Shown: positions 45,738 to 54,637 of the stretch, in pieces | Position numbering within the stretch: the stretch's first letter is position 1 | Layout: the number at the start of each line of letters is the position of its first letter | From: Streptomyces sp. ISL-36 | GTDB lineage: Bacteria; Actinomycetota; Actinomycetes; Streptomycetales; Streptomycetaceae | Reading direction: 5' to 3' | DNA length: 64,000 nucleotides | NCBI RefSeq assembly: GCF_018614205.1 | Contig: NZ_JAGGOS010000113.1 | Location: 1-64,000 of the forward strand | Translations under genes and position numbers: made by a program | The notes under the pieces: generated by a model | Databases searched by the model: none | Told to the model about the DNA's origin: nothing | The model's input: only the letters and a program-made list of their open reading frames with translations

Positions 45738-46349
45738 ATGGGCAAACTCAGCCTCACCCAGTTCGTGACCCTCGACGGCGTCCACCAGGCGCCCGGCGGC
45801 CCCGACGAGGACACCAGCGGCGGATTCGAGCACGGCGGCTGGTCCGTGCCGTACGGGGACGAGGACTTCGGCCGCTTCATGACCGAGGTCTTCGACCGAC
45901 CGGCCGCCTTCCTGCTCGGCCGCCGCACCTACGAGATCTTCGCGAACTACTGGCCGAAGCAGACCGACCCCGCCGACCCGATCGCCTCGAAGCTCAACGC
46001 CCTTCCGAAGTACGTCGCCTCGACCACCCTGACGTCGGCCGACTGGTCGGGAACGACCGTCCTCGGCGCGGACCTGGCCAAGGAGGTCACCGCGCTCAAG
46101 GAGCGGACCGCCGGCGAGGTGCAGATGCACGGCAGCGCCGGCCTCGCCCGGTCCCTGATGGCGCACGACCTGATCGACACGCTCCACCTGCTCGTCTTCC
46201 CCGTCGTCCTCGGCACGGGCCGACGCCTCTTCGCCGACGGGGCCCGACCCACCGCGTTCCGCCATGCGGGGGCACGGACGACGGGCTCCGGCATCGCGAT
46301 CCACACCTACGAGCTGGCGGGCCGCCCGGCGTACGGCACCTACCAGTAG
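45738..46349 (+). CDS. Dihydrofolate reductase/RibD-C family protein
   Basis: 203 residues. N-terminal MGKLSLTQFVTLDGVHQAPGG, LLGRRTYEIFANYWP, and GSAGLARSLMAHDLID ... FPVVLGTGRRLF are the usual marks of the stand-alone RibD C-terminal/DHFR-like family. It should bind NADPH; the substrate is unknown. ATG 45738 has GAAAGG upstream. Divergent from the SDR gene. Confidence 0.85.
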   Translation: MGKLSLTQFVTLDGVHQAPGGPDEDTSGGFEHGGWSVPYGDEDFGRFMTEVFDRPAAFLLGRRTYEIFANYWPKQTDPADPIASKLNALPKYVASTTLTSADWSGTTVLGADLAKEVTALKERTAGEVQMHGSAGLARSLMAHDLIDTLHLLVFPVVLGTGRRLFADGARPTAFRHAGARTTGSGIAIHTYELAGRPAYGTYQ

Positions 46350-46446
46350 CGGAAGGGCGGCGGGGTGGACGGGTTACGGGACGCACACATGCCCGACGGA
46401 AAGGTGTAGCCACCACGCGCCCGTCCCGGTACGGTGAGCAATCCGC

Positions 46447-47436
46447 GTGCGAGCCGCCGAAGCCTCCACCCCGTACGACGAGTTGGAGCAGGCCCCCGCC
46501 ATGACCGCCGCGTCCCCGATCGCCCCTTCCGTACCCCTTCGCGCCCCGCGCCGCGCCTGGCTCACCGACCTCCCGGTGCTCCTCGTCGCCGTCGTCTGGG
46601 GCGCCAGCTATCTCGCGGCCAAGGGCATCACCACCACCCACACCGTCGTCGCGGTCCTGGTCCTGCGCTTCGCCGTCGTCCTGCCCGTCCTCGTCGTCGC
46701 CGGATGGAGCAGACTGCGGGCGCTCGAACCCGCCCAGTGGCGCGGCGCCGGCGTCCTCGGCCTGGTCCTCAGCGGGATCTTCCTCCTGGAGACCTACGGG
46801 GTCGTCCACACCTCCGCCACCAACGCGGGCCTGATCATCAGCCTCACCATGATCTTCACCCCGCTCGCCGAAGCCGCCGTCACCCGCACCAGCCCGCCCC
46901 GGGCCTTCCTCGCCGCCGCGGCTCTCTCCGTGGGGGGTGTGGTGCTACTGACCCAGGGCGGCGGGTTCACCACCCCGTCCCTCGGCGATCTGCTGATGCT
47001 GCTCGCAGCCCTCGCCCGTACCGTCCACGTCCTGGCGATGTCCCGGATCAAGGCGGTGCGCAGCGCCGACTCGCTCTCCCTCACCACCGTCCAACTCGGC
47101 TCCGCGGTCGCGGTCTTCGCCCTGCTCGCGACCGTCCCCGGCACGGGTGCCTCACCGTGGTCGGTGGCGCTCGACTTCGGCCCGCGCGAGTGGGCGGGAC
47201 TCGTCTTCCTCTCCGTCTTCTGCACGCTCTTCGCCTTCTTCGTGCAGATGTGGGCGGTGCGCCGCACGTCCCCGTCCCGGGTCAGCCTCCTCCTCGGCAC
47301 GGAGCCGCTCTGGGCCGCGGCGGCCGGTATCGCGCTCGCCGGCGACCGCCCGGGAGCCCTCGGCATCGCGGGCGCCGTCCTCGTCCTCGCGGGCACGACT
47401 TGGGGCCGTCGCGCCGCCGACGAGGGCGACCGATAG
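46447..47436 (+). CDS. EamA/DMT family transporter
   Basis: About 329 residues with ten hydrophobic segments in two EamA-type halves: LLVAVVWGASYLAAKGI near 45 and the second-half line FCTLFAFFVQMWAVRRTSPS. ATG 46501 would give a protein 18 residues shorter; GTG 46447 is kept because the extra codons have a coding bias and TACGGT lies 11 nt upstream. Drug/metabolite exporters of this family carry amino acids, purines or other metabolites. Substrate unknown. Confidence 0.82.
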   Translation: MRAAEASTPYDELEQAPAMTAASPIAPSVPLRAPRRAWLTDLPVLLVAVVWGASYLAAKGITTTHTVVAVLVLRFAVVLPVLVVAGWSRLRALEPAQWRGAGVLGLVLSGIFLLETYGVVHTSATNAGLIISLTMIFTPLAEAAVTRTSPPRAFLAAAALSVGGVVLLTQGGGFTTPSLGDLLMLLAALARTVHVLAMSRIKAVRSADSLSLTTVQLGSAVAVFALLATVPGTGASPWSVALDFGPREWAGLVFLSVFCTLFAFFVQMWAVRRTSPSRVSLLLGTEPLWAAAAGIALAGDRPGALGIAGAVLVLAGTTWGRRAADEGDR

Positions 47437-47447
47437 GTTCTTGGCCC

Positions 47448-47807
47448 ATGCGTTCACTGCCGTACGACATAGACTTCCGCGCCCGCGCCCGGCGCACCCA
47501 GGGCTGGGGACTCGGCCTGCTCGCCGTGGCCGGCCTGATGTGGATCTGGTTCGCCGTCCTGCTCCTCACGCCGTACGAGGCCGGGGAGTCCAGCCGCGAG
47601 TGCGTCTCCCGGTTCACGAGCGAGAGCCTCCACAACAGCGACAGCAGCTGTGTGGAGGAGCGCGACTGGCCCGAACTCCTCGCCGTCCTCGGCGTATCGG
47701 TGCCCTTCTCCGTCATCGGCGCCGTCCTCTACACCAGCGGCTCCGTCTCCCACCGCATGGCCGAACACCTCGCCGAGGTCACCCGCCTGAACGAGGCCAA
47801 GGCCTAG
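47448..47807 (+). CDS. Small two-helix membrane protein
   Basis: 119 residues; helices at about 20-42 (GLGLLAVAGLMWIWFAVLLL) and 78-97 (LLAVLGVSVPFSVIGAVLY), with two Cys in the loop between them. Leaderless start: TAGGTT at 47433-47438 sits 9 nt before ATG 47448. 11 nt downstream of the EamA gene. Function unknown. Confidence 0.72.
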   Translation: MRSLPYDIDFRARARRTQGWGLGLLAVAGLMWIWFAVLLLTPYEAGESSRECVSRFTSESLHNSDSSCVEERDWPELLAVLGVSVPFSVIGAVLYTSGSVSHRMAEHLAEVTRLNEAKA

Positions 47808-47837
47808 CGCGCGTCTCTTGGACCGAAGAGACAGAAC

Positions 47838-48278
47838 CTAGCCGATCCGTTCGGCCAGAGCGACGATGATTCCCGAGGGGCCGCGGAGGTTGCAGAGTCG
47901 GTAGATGTTCTCGTACTGGGCCACCTCGCCGAGGAGTTCGGCGCCATGGCGGCGCAGGCGGGTGATCGTGTCGTCGATGTCGTCGACGGCGAACATGACA
48001 CGGTGCAGGCCCAGAGTGTTGGGTGGCGGGTCGAGCGGTCCGGCGGTGATCGCCGCGGGGGTGTGGAACTTCGTCAGCTCCAGCTTGCCGTGGCCGTCCG
48101 GGGTGCGCATCATCGCGATGGCGCTGCGGACCCCGTCGAGGCCGACCGTCCGGTCTGCCCAGACTCCCTCGATCTGCGCTTCGCCTTCCAGCTCCATGCC
48201 GAGCTCGGTGAAGAAGGCGATGGCAGCCTCCAGGTCGTCGACGACGATGCCTACGTTGTCCATCCGCTGAATCGTCAC
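47838..48278 (-). CDS. VOC family (glyoxalase-like) protein
   Basis: 146 residues with two beta-alpha-beta-beta-beta units: MDNVGIVVDDLEAAIAFFTEL and HRVMFAVDDIDDTITRLRRH. The GTG at 48276-48278 has GAAGGAG 6 nt upstream. The usual first metal-binding His (MDHVG) is Asn here, so metal ligands may differ. Divergent from the LuxR-type regulator. Could be a bleomycin-type resistance protein, dioxygenase or isomerase; not assigned. Confidence 0.82.
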   Translation of the reverse strand: MTIQRMDNVGIVVDDLEAAIAFFTELGMELEGEAQIEGVWADRTVGLDGVRSAIAMMRTPDGHGKLELTKFHTPAAITAGPLDPPPNTLGLHRVMFAVDDIDDTITRLRRHGAELLGEVAQYENIYRLCNLRGPSGIIVALAERIG

Positions 48279-48487
48279 GGGGTGCTCCTTCTCCGTCGCG
48301 CAGTCCGTTCTGGCTACTGGTACCCCTGGGACGGAGCCGGTGCCGCATTCTCGACACCCGGAAGTGTCGATGTTCTTGGGTGATTCACCTTGCCGACGAC
48401 AGAACCCAGGGGGCGTACGGGCCGCGTCCGCCGGACGCGCTGGAGCGCTTCCCCGGGAGCCGTGTGCGGCGGGTCGATAATCGCTCC

Positions 48488-50158
48488 GTGGACACCAGTA
48501 CCGATCTCGTCCGAGGCCGTGCGCGCTATGCCGCCAGGGCCTGGCACGACGCCTATGTGAGCCTCCGTGCCGCCGACGAAGCCACACCGCTGGGTCCCGA
48601 CGACGTGGAGCTGCTGGCCCGGGCCGCCTACATGCTCGGGCTCGACGAGGAGTACGCAGCCGCACTGGAGCGCGCCCATGTGCGGTGGCTGGACTCCGGC
48701 GACGTACCCCGAGCCGTCCGCTGCGCGGTCTGGATCGGTCACAGCATGTTGTTCCGGGGGCACAGCACCAAGGCGAGCGGCTGGTTCTCCGTCGGTGCGC
48801 GCCTCCTGAAGGCCGACGGGCGCGACTGCGTCGAACGGGGTTATCTGCTCATTCCCGTGTGGCTGGGCCAGATGGCTGAGGGTGACTGGCAGTCAGGCCA
48901 CGCGACGGCGGCCGTGGCCGCCGAGATCGGGGAGCGGTTCGGCGACGCGGACCTGATGTGGCTGGCCCGCGACGACCAGGGCCGGGCCCTGGTGAACCTG
49001 GGCCGCATCCACGAGGGCCTGCGCCTGGTGGACGAGGCGCTCGTGATCGTCGAGTCCGGTGCGCTGTCGCCGATCGTCACCGGCATCCTCTACTGCAACA
49101 CCATTGTCTTCTGCCGGGAGCTGTACGCGCTGCGCCATGAGCGGGAGTGGACGGAGGCCCTGACCCGGTGGTGCGACCGTCAGCCGCAGATGGTCGCGCA
49201 CAACGGCCTGTGCCTGGTGCATCGGGCCGAGGTGATGCAGTACGGCGGCGCCTGGCCCGCCGCGCTCGACGAGGCCCGTCAAGCTTCCGAACGCTTCACC
49301 CAGGGTGTGCTGAACCAGATCGCCCGCGGGCAGGCGTTCTACCGCCAGGGTGAGATCCACCGCCTGCAGGGCCGCGCGGCCGAGGCCGAGACCGCCTACC
49401 GGGATGCCAACCGCTGCGGGTTCGAGCCTCAGCCGGGGTTCGCGCTGCTGCGCCTGGCGCAGGGCAACGGCGAGGCCGCGGCGGCGACGATCCGGCGTGC
49501 CGTGTCCGAGCACACCCGGGAACTGGAGCGAGCCGCCCTCCTTCCGGCGTACGTCGAGATCATGCTGGCCGGGCCCGAGGGCGACGTCGACGACGCCGCC
49601 ACGGCTGCCCAACAGCTCGCGACGATCGCCGAGCACCAGGACAGCGACGTGCTTCGCGCCGCGGCGGCGTACAGCGTCGCCTCCGTGGCGTCGGCGAAGG
49701 GCGACGCCGCCGCCGCTCTCACCGCGGCACGACGGGCCTGGCACGCGTGGCAGGAGCTCGAGGCGCCGTACGAAGCCGCCCGGGCGCGTGTCCTCGTGGC
49801 ACGCGCCTGTCGCTCGCTCGGCGACGACGACACGGCTGCCCTGGAGCTCCAGGCGGCTCGCGCGGTGTTCGCGGAGCTCGAGGCCGGGCCCGACCTCGTC
49901 GACGTCGATTCCCTCGCTCATGGCAGGCCGGACATGAAGACATACGGTCTCTCGGCACGTGAGCTGGACGTGCTCCGCCAGGTGGTCAGCGGCGCGAGCA
50001 ATCGGCAGATCGCCGCCGCCCTGGTGATCAGCGAGCACACGGTCGCCCGGCACCTGCAGAACATCTTCGGCAAACTGGGTGTCTCCTCGCGGACGGCGGC
50101 AAGCACCTTCGCGCTGGAACGCGGCCTCGTCCGGCCGCAGCCGCATGGTCAGGAATGA
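48488..50158 (+). CDS. Large LuxR-family regulator with helical repeat sensor region
   Basis: 556 residues. No receiver or ATPase motif; a long TPR-like helical region (about 1-470) is followed by a LuxR HTH at 490-550 (LSARELDVLRQVVSGASNRQ ... VARHLQNIFGKLG). GTG 48488 is chosen because GATAAT (48475-48480) lies 7 nt upstream, a leaderless promoter. Genes on both sides (VOC protein, small dimeric barrel-like protein) are likely targets; a CACCAC/GTGGTG palindrome sits right after it. Confidence 0.82.
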   Translation: MDTSTDLVRGRARYAARAWHDAYVSLRAADEATPLGPDDVELLARAAYMLGLDEEYAAALERAHVRWLDSGDVPRAVRCAVWIGHSMLFRGHSTKASGWFSVGARLLKADGRDCVERGYLLIPVWLGQMAEGDWQSGHATAAVAAEIGERFGDADLMWLARDDQGRALVNLGRIHEGLRLVDEALVIVESGALSPIVTGILYCNTIVFCRELYALRHEREWTEALTRWCDRQPQMVAHNGLCLVHRAEVMQYGGAWPAALDEARQASERFTQGVLNQIARGQAFYRQGEIHRLQGRAAEAETAYRDANRCGFEPQPGFALLRLAQGNGEAAAATIRRAVSEHTRELERAALLPAYVEIMLAGPEGDVDDAATAAQQLATIAEHQDSDVLRAAAAYSVASVASAKGDAAAALTAARRAWHAWQELEAPYEAARARVLVARACRSLGDDDTAALELQAARAVFAELEAGPDLVDVDSLAHGRPDMKTYGLSARELDVLRQVVSGASNRQIAAALVISEHTVARHLQNIFGKLGVSSRTAASTFALERGLVRPQPHGQE

Positions 50159-50168
50159 CCATCCCGTC

Positions 50169-50183
50169 CACCACGGTGTGGTG
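50169..50183. promoter_or_regulatory. Palindrome upstream of the small downstream gene
   Basis: CACCAC-GGT-GTGGTG, 11 nt after the LuxR stop and about 35 nt before a TAGCGT -10 candidate (50218-50223). It fits an operator for the LuxR-type regulator at the -35 region of the next gene. Confidence 0.45.
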
Positions 50184-50264
50184 AATGTGCGCGATGCGGC
50201 GTCCACCTCCGCACGCCTAGCGTCGAATCATCCCAACGGGACGACAGCGACCGAGGAGGACCCC

Positions 50265-50564
50265 ATGTACGTCGTGGCACAGCACAAGATCGTGAACCCG
50301 GAGACCGCCTTCCCCCGAGGCCGCTCCCTCATGAGCGGCACGGGGGCACCCGACGGCACCCGAGTTCTGCAGTTCTACCCGCACGTCGACGGATCCGTCG
50401 TGACGTGCCTCTGGGAGACGAAGTCCCTGGAGGACGTCCAGCGCTTCGTCGACACGACGCTCGGGGACTCGAGCGTCAATGTCTGCTACGCGGTCGACTC
50501 GGAGAACGCCTTCGCCGACCGTCCACTCGGGATGAAGCCCTCTCCGGCTCCTGTCATCTACTAG
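50265..50564 (+). CDS. Small dimeric alpha-beta barrel-like protein
   Basis: 99 residues, MYVVAQHKIVNPETAF at the start and VVTCLWETKSLEDVQRFVD in the middle, reminiscent of ABM/EthD-like ferredoxin folds of stand-alone Streptomyces proteins. ATG 50265 has GAGGAGGA upstream. The family is not named with confidence. Probably controlled by the LuxR-type gene before it. Confidence 0.65.
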   Translation: MYVVAQHKIVNPETAFPRGRSLMSGTGAPDGTRVLQFYPHVDGSVVTCLWETKSLEDVQRFVDTTLGDSSVNVCYAVDSENAFADRPLGMKPSPAPVIY

Positions 50565-50577
50565 GCCCACGACACCC

Positions 50578-50796
50578 CTACGCCTGCTTCACCCGGTCCG
50601 CGACGATCAGGACCACGAAACCGAGCACCGCGATCACGATGTTCGCGAACAGTTCCTTGCCGTCGAGGAACCACACGTTCTCCGTCAGGAACCGGGTGAA
50701 GCCCATGAAGGGGAACCAGCCGGTCAGCTCGCGCAGCACCCCCGAGACGCCCCCGATGAGCACCACGACACCCAGGATCTCCAGAAACTTCTTCAT
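50578..50796 (-). CDS. Small membrane protein
   Basis: 72 residues with two hydrophobic segments (FLEILGVVVLIGGVSGVL and ELFANIVIAVLGFVVLIVA). ATG at 50794-50796; no clear Shine-Dalgarno. Convergent with the small barrel-like gene (13-nt gap). Function unknown. Confidence 0.6.
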   Translation of the reverse strand: MKKFLEILGVVVLIGGVSGVLRELTGWFPFMGFTRFLTENVWFLDGKELFANIVIAVLGFVVLIVADRVKQA

Positions 50797-50940
50797 GCAC
50801 CGAGCATCGTCCGTCCGGCCCGTGGCCCGCGTCGGTCCACCGGACATCGCGGAGCGACCGAAGTCTTCCGTCGCGCGACTTTGGTAGCTTCCACCCGTCC
50901 ACCGCCCGCCGCGCGCCCCTCACCTGCGTAATTTGGTGGG

Positions 50941-52173
50941 ATGACACGTACGGACCGCCACGCCTGGCTGCTTCCCTCGGCCATGGCCGACACCCCGGCC
51001 GACAGCCCCCCGGGCCGTCGGCCGCGGCGCACCGTACGCGACTGGGTCGTCGACACCCTCCTCTTCCTCCTCGCCGCCTTCGTCGGCCTGCTCGCCGCCG
51101 AGACCACCGACCAGCTCAACAGCGACGCCGTCGCCTTCGCCGACCAGATAGTCGGCGCCGCCGCCTGCTCCGCCCTCTGGCTCCGCCGTCGTCGGCCCGT
51201 CGCCGTCGCGGTCGTCCTCACCGTGGTCAGCACGGTCGCGCCGGTCGCCGGCGGGGCGGCCCTCGCCGCTCTCTTCGGCGTCGCCGTCCGCCGGCCCTTC
51301 CGGGAGACCGCGATCATCGGCGGGATCGCCGTGGCCTCCTCCACGGCCCAGGTCTTCCTGCGCCCCGACCCGTCCCTCCACCCGGCCGTGGCCGTCGTGA
51401 TCGGCATCGTCCTGACCCTGCTGGTGACCGCGTGGGGCATGCTCGTACGCTCCCGGCGGCAGCTCGTCGAGGCGCTGCGCGAACGCGCCCACCGGGCCGA
51501 GGCGGAGGCCGAGCTGCGCGCCGAGCAGGCCCAGCGGCTCGCCCGGGAGGCCATCGCCCGCGAGATGCACGACGTCCTCGCCCACCGGCTCACCCTGCTC
51601 AGCGTCCACGCCGGCGCCCTCGAATTCCGGCCCGACGCACCCCCGGCCCAGGTCGCGCGCGCCGCCGGCGTCATCCGGGACAGCGCCCACGAAGCGCTCC
51701 AGGACCTGCGGGAGATCATCGGCGTGCTCCGCGCCCCCGGCGAGGGAGCCGAGGGCGACCGGCCCCAGCCCACCCTGGCCACCCTCGACGCACTGGTCGC
51801 CGAGTCCCGCCGGGCGGGCACGAAGGTGGTCCTCGACCTCGACCTCGACCTCGGCACCGGCGACGACGCGCCGGCCGTCCCCGCCGCCATCGGCCGCACG
51901 GTCTACCGCATCGCGCAGGAGGGCCTCACCAACGCCCGTAAGCACGCCCCCGGCACCGAGGTCACCGTCACCGTGCGCGGCCGCCCCGGCGACGGACTGA
52001 CCGTCGACGTCCACAACCCGGCGTCCACCGGCCCCGTCCCGCACGTGCCGGGATCCGGCCAGGGCCTCATCGGACTCACCGAACGCGCCACCCTCGCCGG
52101 TGGCAGGCTGGAGCACGGACCCGCCCCCGACGGCGGTTTCGCCGTGCACGCCTGGCTACCGTGGCCCTCATGA
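50941..52173 (+). CDS. Sensor histidine kinase (HisKA_3)
   Basis: 410 residues. Four to five membrane helices (about 38-165), coiled segment, phospho-acceptor His in REAIAREMHDVLAHRLTLLS, and HATPase_c with IAQEGLTNARKHAPG and GSGQGLIGLTERATLAGG. Leaderless promoter: TAATTT ends about 7 nt before ATG 50941. Coupled to the response regulator by ATGA. Confidence 0.93.
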   Translation: MTRTDRHAWLLPSAMADTPADSPPGRRPRRTVRDWVVDTLLFLLAAFVGLLAAETTDQLNSDAVAFADQIVGAAACSALWLRRRRPVAVAVVLTVVSTVAPVAGGAALAALFGVAVRRPFRETAIIGGIAVASSTAQVFLRPDPSLHPAVAVVIGIVLTLLVTAWGMLVRSRRQLVEALRERAHRAEAEAELRAEQAQRLAREAIAREMHDVLAHRLTLLSVHAGALEFRPDAPPAQVARAAGVIRDSAHEALQDLREIIGVLRAPGEGAEGDRPQPTLATLDALVAESRRAGTKVVLDLDLDLGTGDDAPAVPAAIGRTVYRIAQEGLTNARKHAPGTEVTVTVRGRPGDGLTVDVHNPASTGPVPHVPGSGQGLIGLTERATLAGGRLEHGPAPDGGFAVHAWLPWPS

Positions 52174-52841
52174 CCATCCGGCTGCTCATCGTCGACGACG
52201 ACCCCCTGGTCCGCGCGGGCCTCACGTTCATGCTCGGCGGCGCCGAGGACATCGAGATCGTCGGCGAGGGGGCCGACGGCCGGGACGTCCCCGAACTCGT
52301 CGACCGGCACGCCCCCGACGTCGTCCTGATGGACATCCGGATGCCGTACGTCGACGGCCTCACCGCCACCGAGCGGCTCCGGGCCCGCCCCGACGCCCCC
52401 GACGTCGTCGTCCTCACCACCTTCCACGCCGACGAGCAGGTCCTGCGGGCCCTGCGCGCCGGGGCGGCGGGCTTCGTCCTCAAGGACACCCCGCCCGCCG
52501 AGATCGTCGCCTCCGTCCGCAGGGTGGCGGCCGGGGACCCCGTGCTCTCCCCGGCCGTGACGCGCCAGCTGATGAGCCATGTCGCCGGACATCAGGAACA
52601 GCCCCGGCGGGCCACCGCCGCCGACCGCCTCGCCGAACTCGCCCACCGGGAACGGGAGGTCGCGCTCGCCGTCGGCCGCGGCCACTCCAACGCCGAGATC
52701 GCCGCCTCCCTCTACATGAGCGTGCCGACCGTCAAGACCCACGTCTCGCGCGTCCTGGCCAAGCTCGGCCTCAACAACCGTGTCCAGATCGCTCTGCTCG
52801 TCCACGACGCCGGTCTGCTGGAGGACGACGGCACACCGTAG
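52170..52841 (+). CDS. NarL/LuxR-type response regulator
   Basis: 223 residues: receiver (LLIVDDDPLVRAGL, Asp55 in VVLMDIRMP, Lys in GFVLKDTPPAE) and LuxR HTH (LAHREREVALAVGRGHSNAE ... VKTHVSRVLAKLG). Overlaps the kinase stop by 4 nt. The downstream P450 has its own leaderless promoter 9 nt later, which may or may not be under its control. Confidence 0.93.
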   Translation: MTIRLLIVDDDPLVRAGLTFMLGGAEDIEIVGEGADGRDVPELVDRHAPDVVLMDIRMPYVDGLTATERLRARPDAPDVVVLTTFHADEQVLRALRAGAAGFVLKDTPPAEIVASVRRVAAGDPVLSPAVTRQLMSHVAGHQEQPRRATAADRLAELAHREREVALAVGRGHSNAEIAASLYMSVPTVKTHVSRVLAKLGLNNRVQIALLVHDAGLLEDDGTP

Positions 52842-52850
52842 GGTGGGCTG

Positions 52851-54029
52851 ATGTCCGTCATCGAACTGGGGGAGTACGGCGCGGACTTCACCGCGAACCC
52901 ATATCCGTACTACGCGAAGATGCGCGAGGCCGGTCCCGTCCACCGGGTACGCACCGCGGACGGCGACGAGCTGTGGCTGGTCGTCGGTCACGAGGAGGCA
53001 CGCGCCGCCCTGGCCGACCCGCGGCTGTCCAAGTCGCCGTCCGTCGTCGGCATGACCATGCTGGACGAGCGGGTCATCGGGCCCAACCTGCTCGTCCTCG
53101 ACCCACCCGACCACACCCGTCTGCGCAGACTCGTCGCGGGACAGTTCACCGGCCGGCGGGTGGAGAGCCTGCGGCCCCGCCTCCGGCGACTCACGGGCGA
53201 ACTCGCCGACGCGATGGCGCCGGCCCGTCACGCCGATCTGGTCGACTCCTTCGCCTTCCCGCTGCCCATCACCGTCATCTGCGAACTCCTCGGCATCCCC
53301 ACAGCCGACCGCGACACCTTCCGGGCCTGGACCAGCGCGATCGTCGCCCCGACCGGAGCCGGCCCCGAGGCCGCGGCGATCGAGGGCCTCGCCGACTACC
53401 TCGACGCGCTCATCGAGGACAAGCGCGCCGCCGGTCCCACCGACGACCTCCTCTCCGACCTGATCACCGCCCGCGCCGAGGACGGCGACCGGCTCTCCCT
53501 GGCCGAGCTGCGCGCGCTCGCCTACCTCCTGCTCATCGCGGGACACGAGACCACCGTCAACCTCATCACCAACGCCGTACGGGCGCTGCTCACCCATCCC
53601 GGCCAACTCGCCGCGCTCCGAGCCGACGCCGGACTGCTCGACGCCGTGGTCGAGGAGACGCTGCGCTGGGAGGGGCCGGTGGAGAACGCGACCTTCCGGT
53701 TCACCCGGGAGCCCGTACGGATCGGGGAGACGCTCCTCCCCGCGTACGAACCGGTCCTCGTCTCCCTCGCCTCGGGCGACCGGGACCCCGCACGCTTCCC
53801 CGACCCCGACCGCTTCGACATCCGCAGGGACCCGCGCGGCCATCTGGCCTTCGGGCACGGCATCCACTACTGCCTGGGCGCCCCGCTCGCCCGGCTGGAA
53901 GCCCGCATCGCGATCGCGACCCTTCTGGAACGCTTCCCCCGGCTGGAACTCGGCCCGGACGCCGGCACGTTGGACTGGCTGCCCGGCATGCTCATGCGCG
54001 GTGTCCGCCGCCTTCCCGTCAGATGGTGA
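52851..54029 (+). CDS. Cytochrome P450 (CYP107-like)
   Basis: 392 residues, soluble bacterial P450. I-helix oxygen-binding AGHETT, ExxR in EETLRW, and haem ligand Cys (about residue 341) in FGHGIHYCLGAPLAR. Hydroxylates or epoxidises a small substrate with external ferredoxin; no ferredoxin gene is adjacent. TAGGGT (52839-52844) lies 6 nt before ATG 52851: leaderless and independent of the two-component pair. Followed by a thioesterase 4 nt later. Confidence 0.93.
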   Translation: MSVIELGEYGADFTANPYPYYAKMREAGPVHRVRTADGDELWLVVGHEEARAALADPRLSKSPSVVGMTMLDERVIGPNLLVLDPPDHTRLRRLVAGQFTGRRVESLRPRLRRLTGELADAMAPARHADLVDSFAFPLPITVICELLGIPTADRDTFRAWTSAIVAPTGAGPEAAAIEGLADYLDALIEDKRAAGPTDDLLSDLITARAEDGDRLSLAELRALAYLLLIAGHETTVNLITNAVRALLTHPGQLAALRADAGLLDAVVEETLRWEGPVENATFRFTREPVRIGETLLPAYEPVLVSLASGDRDPARFPDPDRFDIRRDPRGHLAFGHGIHYCLGAPLARLEARIAIATLLERFPRLELGPDAGTLDWLPGMLMRGVRRLPVRW

Positions 54030-54033
54030 TCCC

Positions 54034-54504
54034 ATGACCGACCCGTCCCGCGACCCGTCCGGTGACGCCTCCCGCCGTGTCGATCTCGATCTCGATCTCG
54101 ATCTCGATCTCGCGCGGAAGGTCCTGGAGGCCCAGCCGTTCAGCCGGCTGGTCGGCGCCCGGATCACCGCCTTCGGCGGGGGAGCGGCGGTCCTCGAGGT
54201 GGACCTCCGCGAGGAGCTCCGGCAGCAGAACGGATTCGCGCACGGCGGTGTGCTCTCCTACGCCGCCGACAACGCCCTCACCTTCGCGGCGGGCGCGGCG
54301 CTGGGCGCGGCCGTCCTGACGGCCGGCTTCTCGATCCAGTACGTGCGCCCCGCGCGGGGCCGCACGCTGGTCGCCCGCGCGGAGGTGGTCCACGCGGGCC
54401 GGCGCCAGGCGGTGGTGCGGTGCGATCTGCTGACGAGGGACGAGGAAGGGGCCGAGACCCTGTGCGCGGTGGCCCAGGGGACGGTGCTGTCGGCCGACAC
54501 CTGA
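54034..54504 (+). CDS. PaaI-type hotdog thioesterase
   Basis: 156 residues. Hotdog motif NGFAHGGVLSYAADNA with HGG and the acidic residue, then SIQYVRPARGRTL. It hydrolyses an acyl- or aryl-CoA. The N-terminal 25 residues contain DLDLDLDLDL encoded by five CGATCT hexamers (54081-54110), which is not a normal part of this fold. It starts 4 nt after the P450, so the pair is probably co-transcribed. Confidence 0.85.
   Translation: MTDPSRDPSGDASRRVDLDLDLDLDLARKVLEAQPFSRLVGARITAFGGGAAVLEVDLREELRQQNGFAHGGVLSYAADNALTFAAGAALGAAVLTAGFSIQYVRPARGRTLVARAEVVHAGRRQAVVRCDLLTRDEEGAETLCAVAQGTVLSADT
54081..54110. repeat. Five tandem hexamers in the thioesterase gene
   Basis: CGATCT repeated five times, coding for alternating Asp and Leu. 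A whole-unit gain or loss keeps the frame, so it can change N-terminal length without inactivating the gene. Confidence 0.85.
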
Positions 54505-54637
54505 GGCGGGCCCCTTCCTCGGTCCGACGCGCGAAGCGGGCCCGCCTCGGTCCGAGGCCCGAGGCGGGGCCCCTGCCTCGGTCCGAGGCCTGAAGCGGGC
54601 CCGCCTGGTCGGAGACCTGAAGCGGGGCCCCGCCTCA
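54502..54637. repeat. Four imperfect tandem repeats between convergent genes
   Basis: Units of roughly 30-35 bp built from GCGGGCCCGCCTCGGTCCGA fill the space between the thioesterase stop and the Gfo/Idh stop. They are inverted-repeat-rich and could act as a terminator for both genes. Confidence 0.6.
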
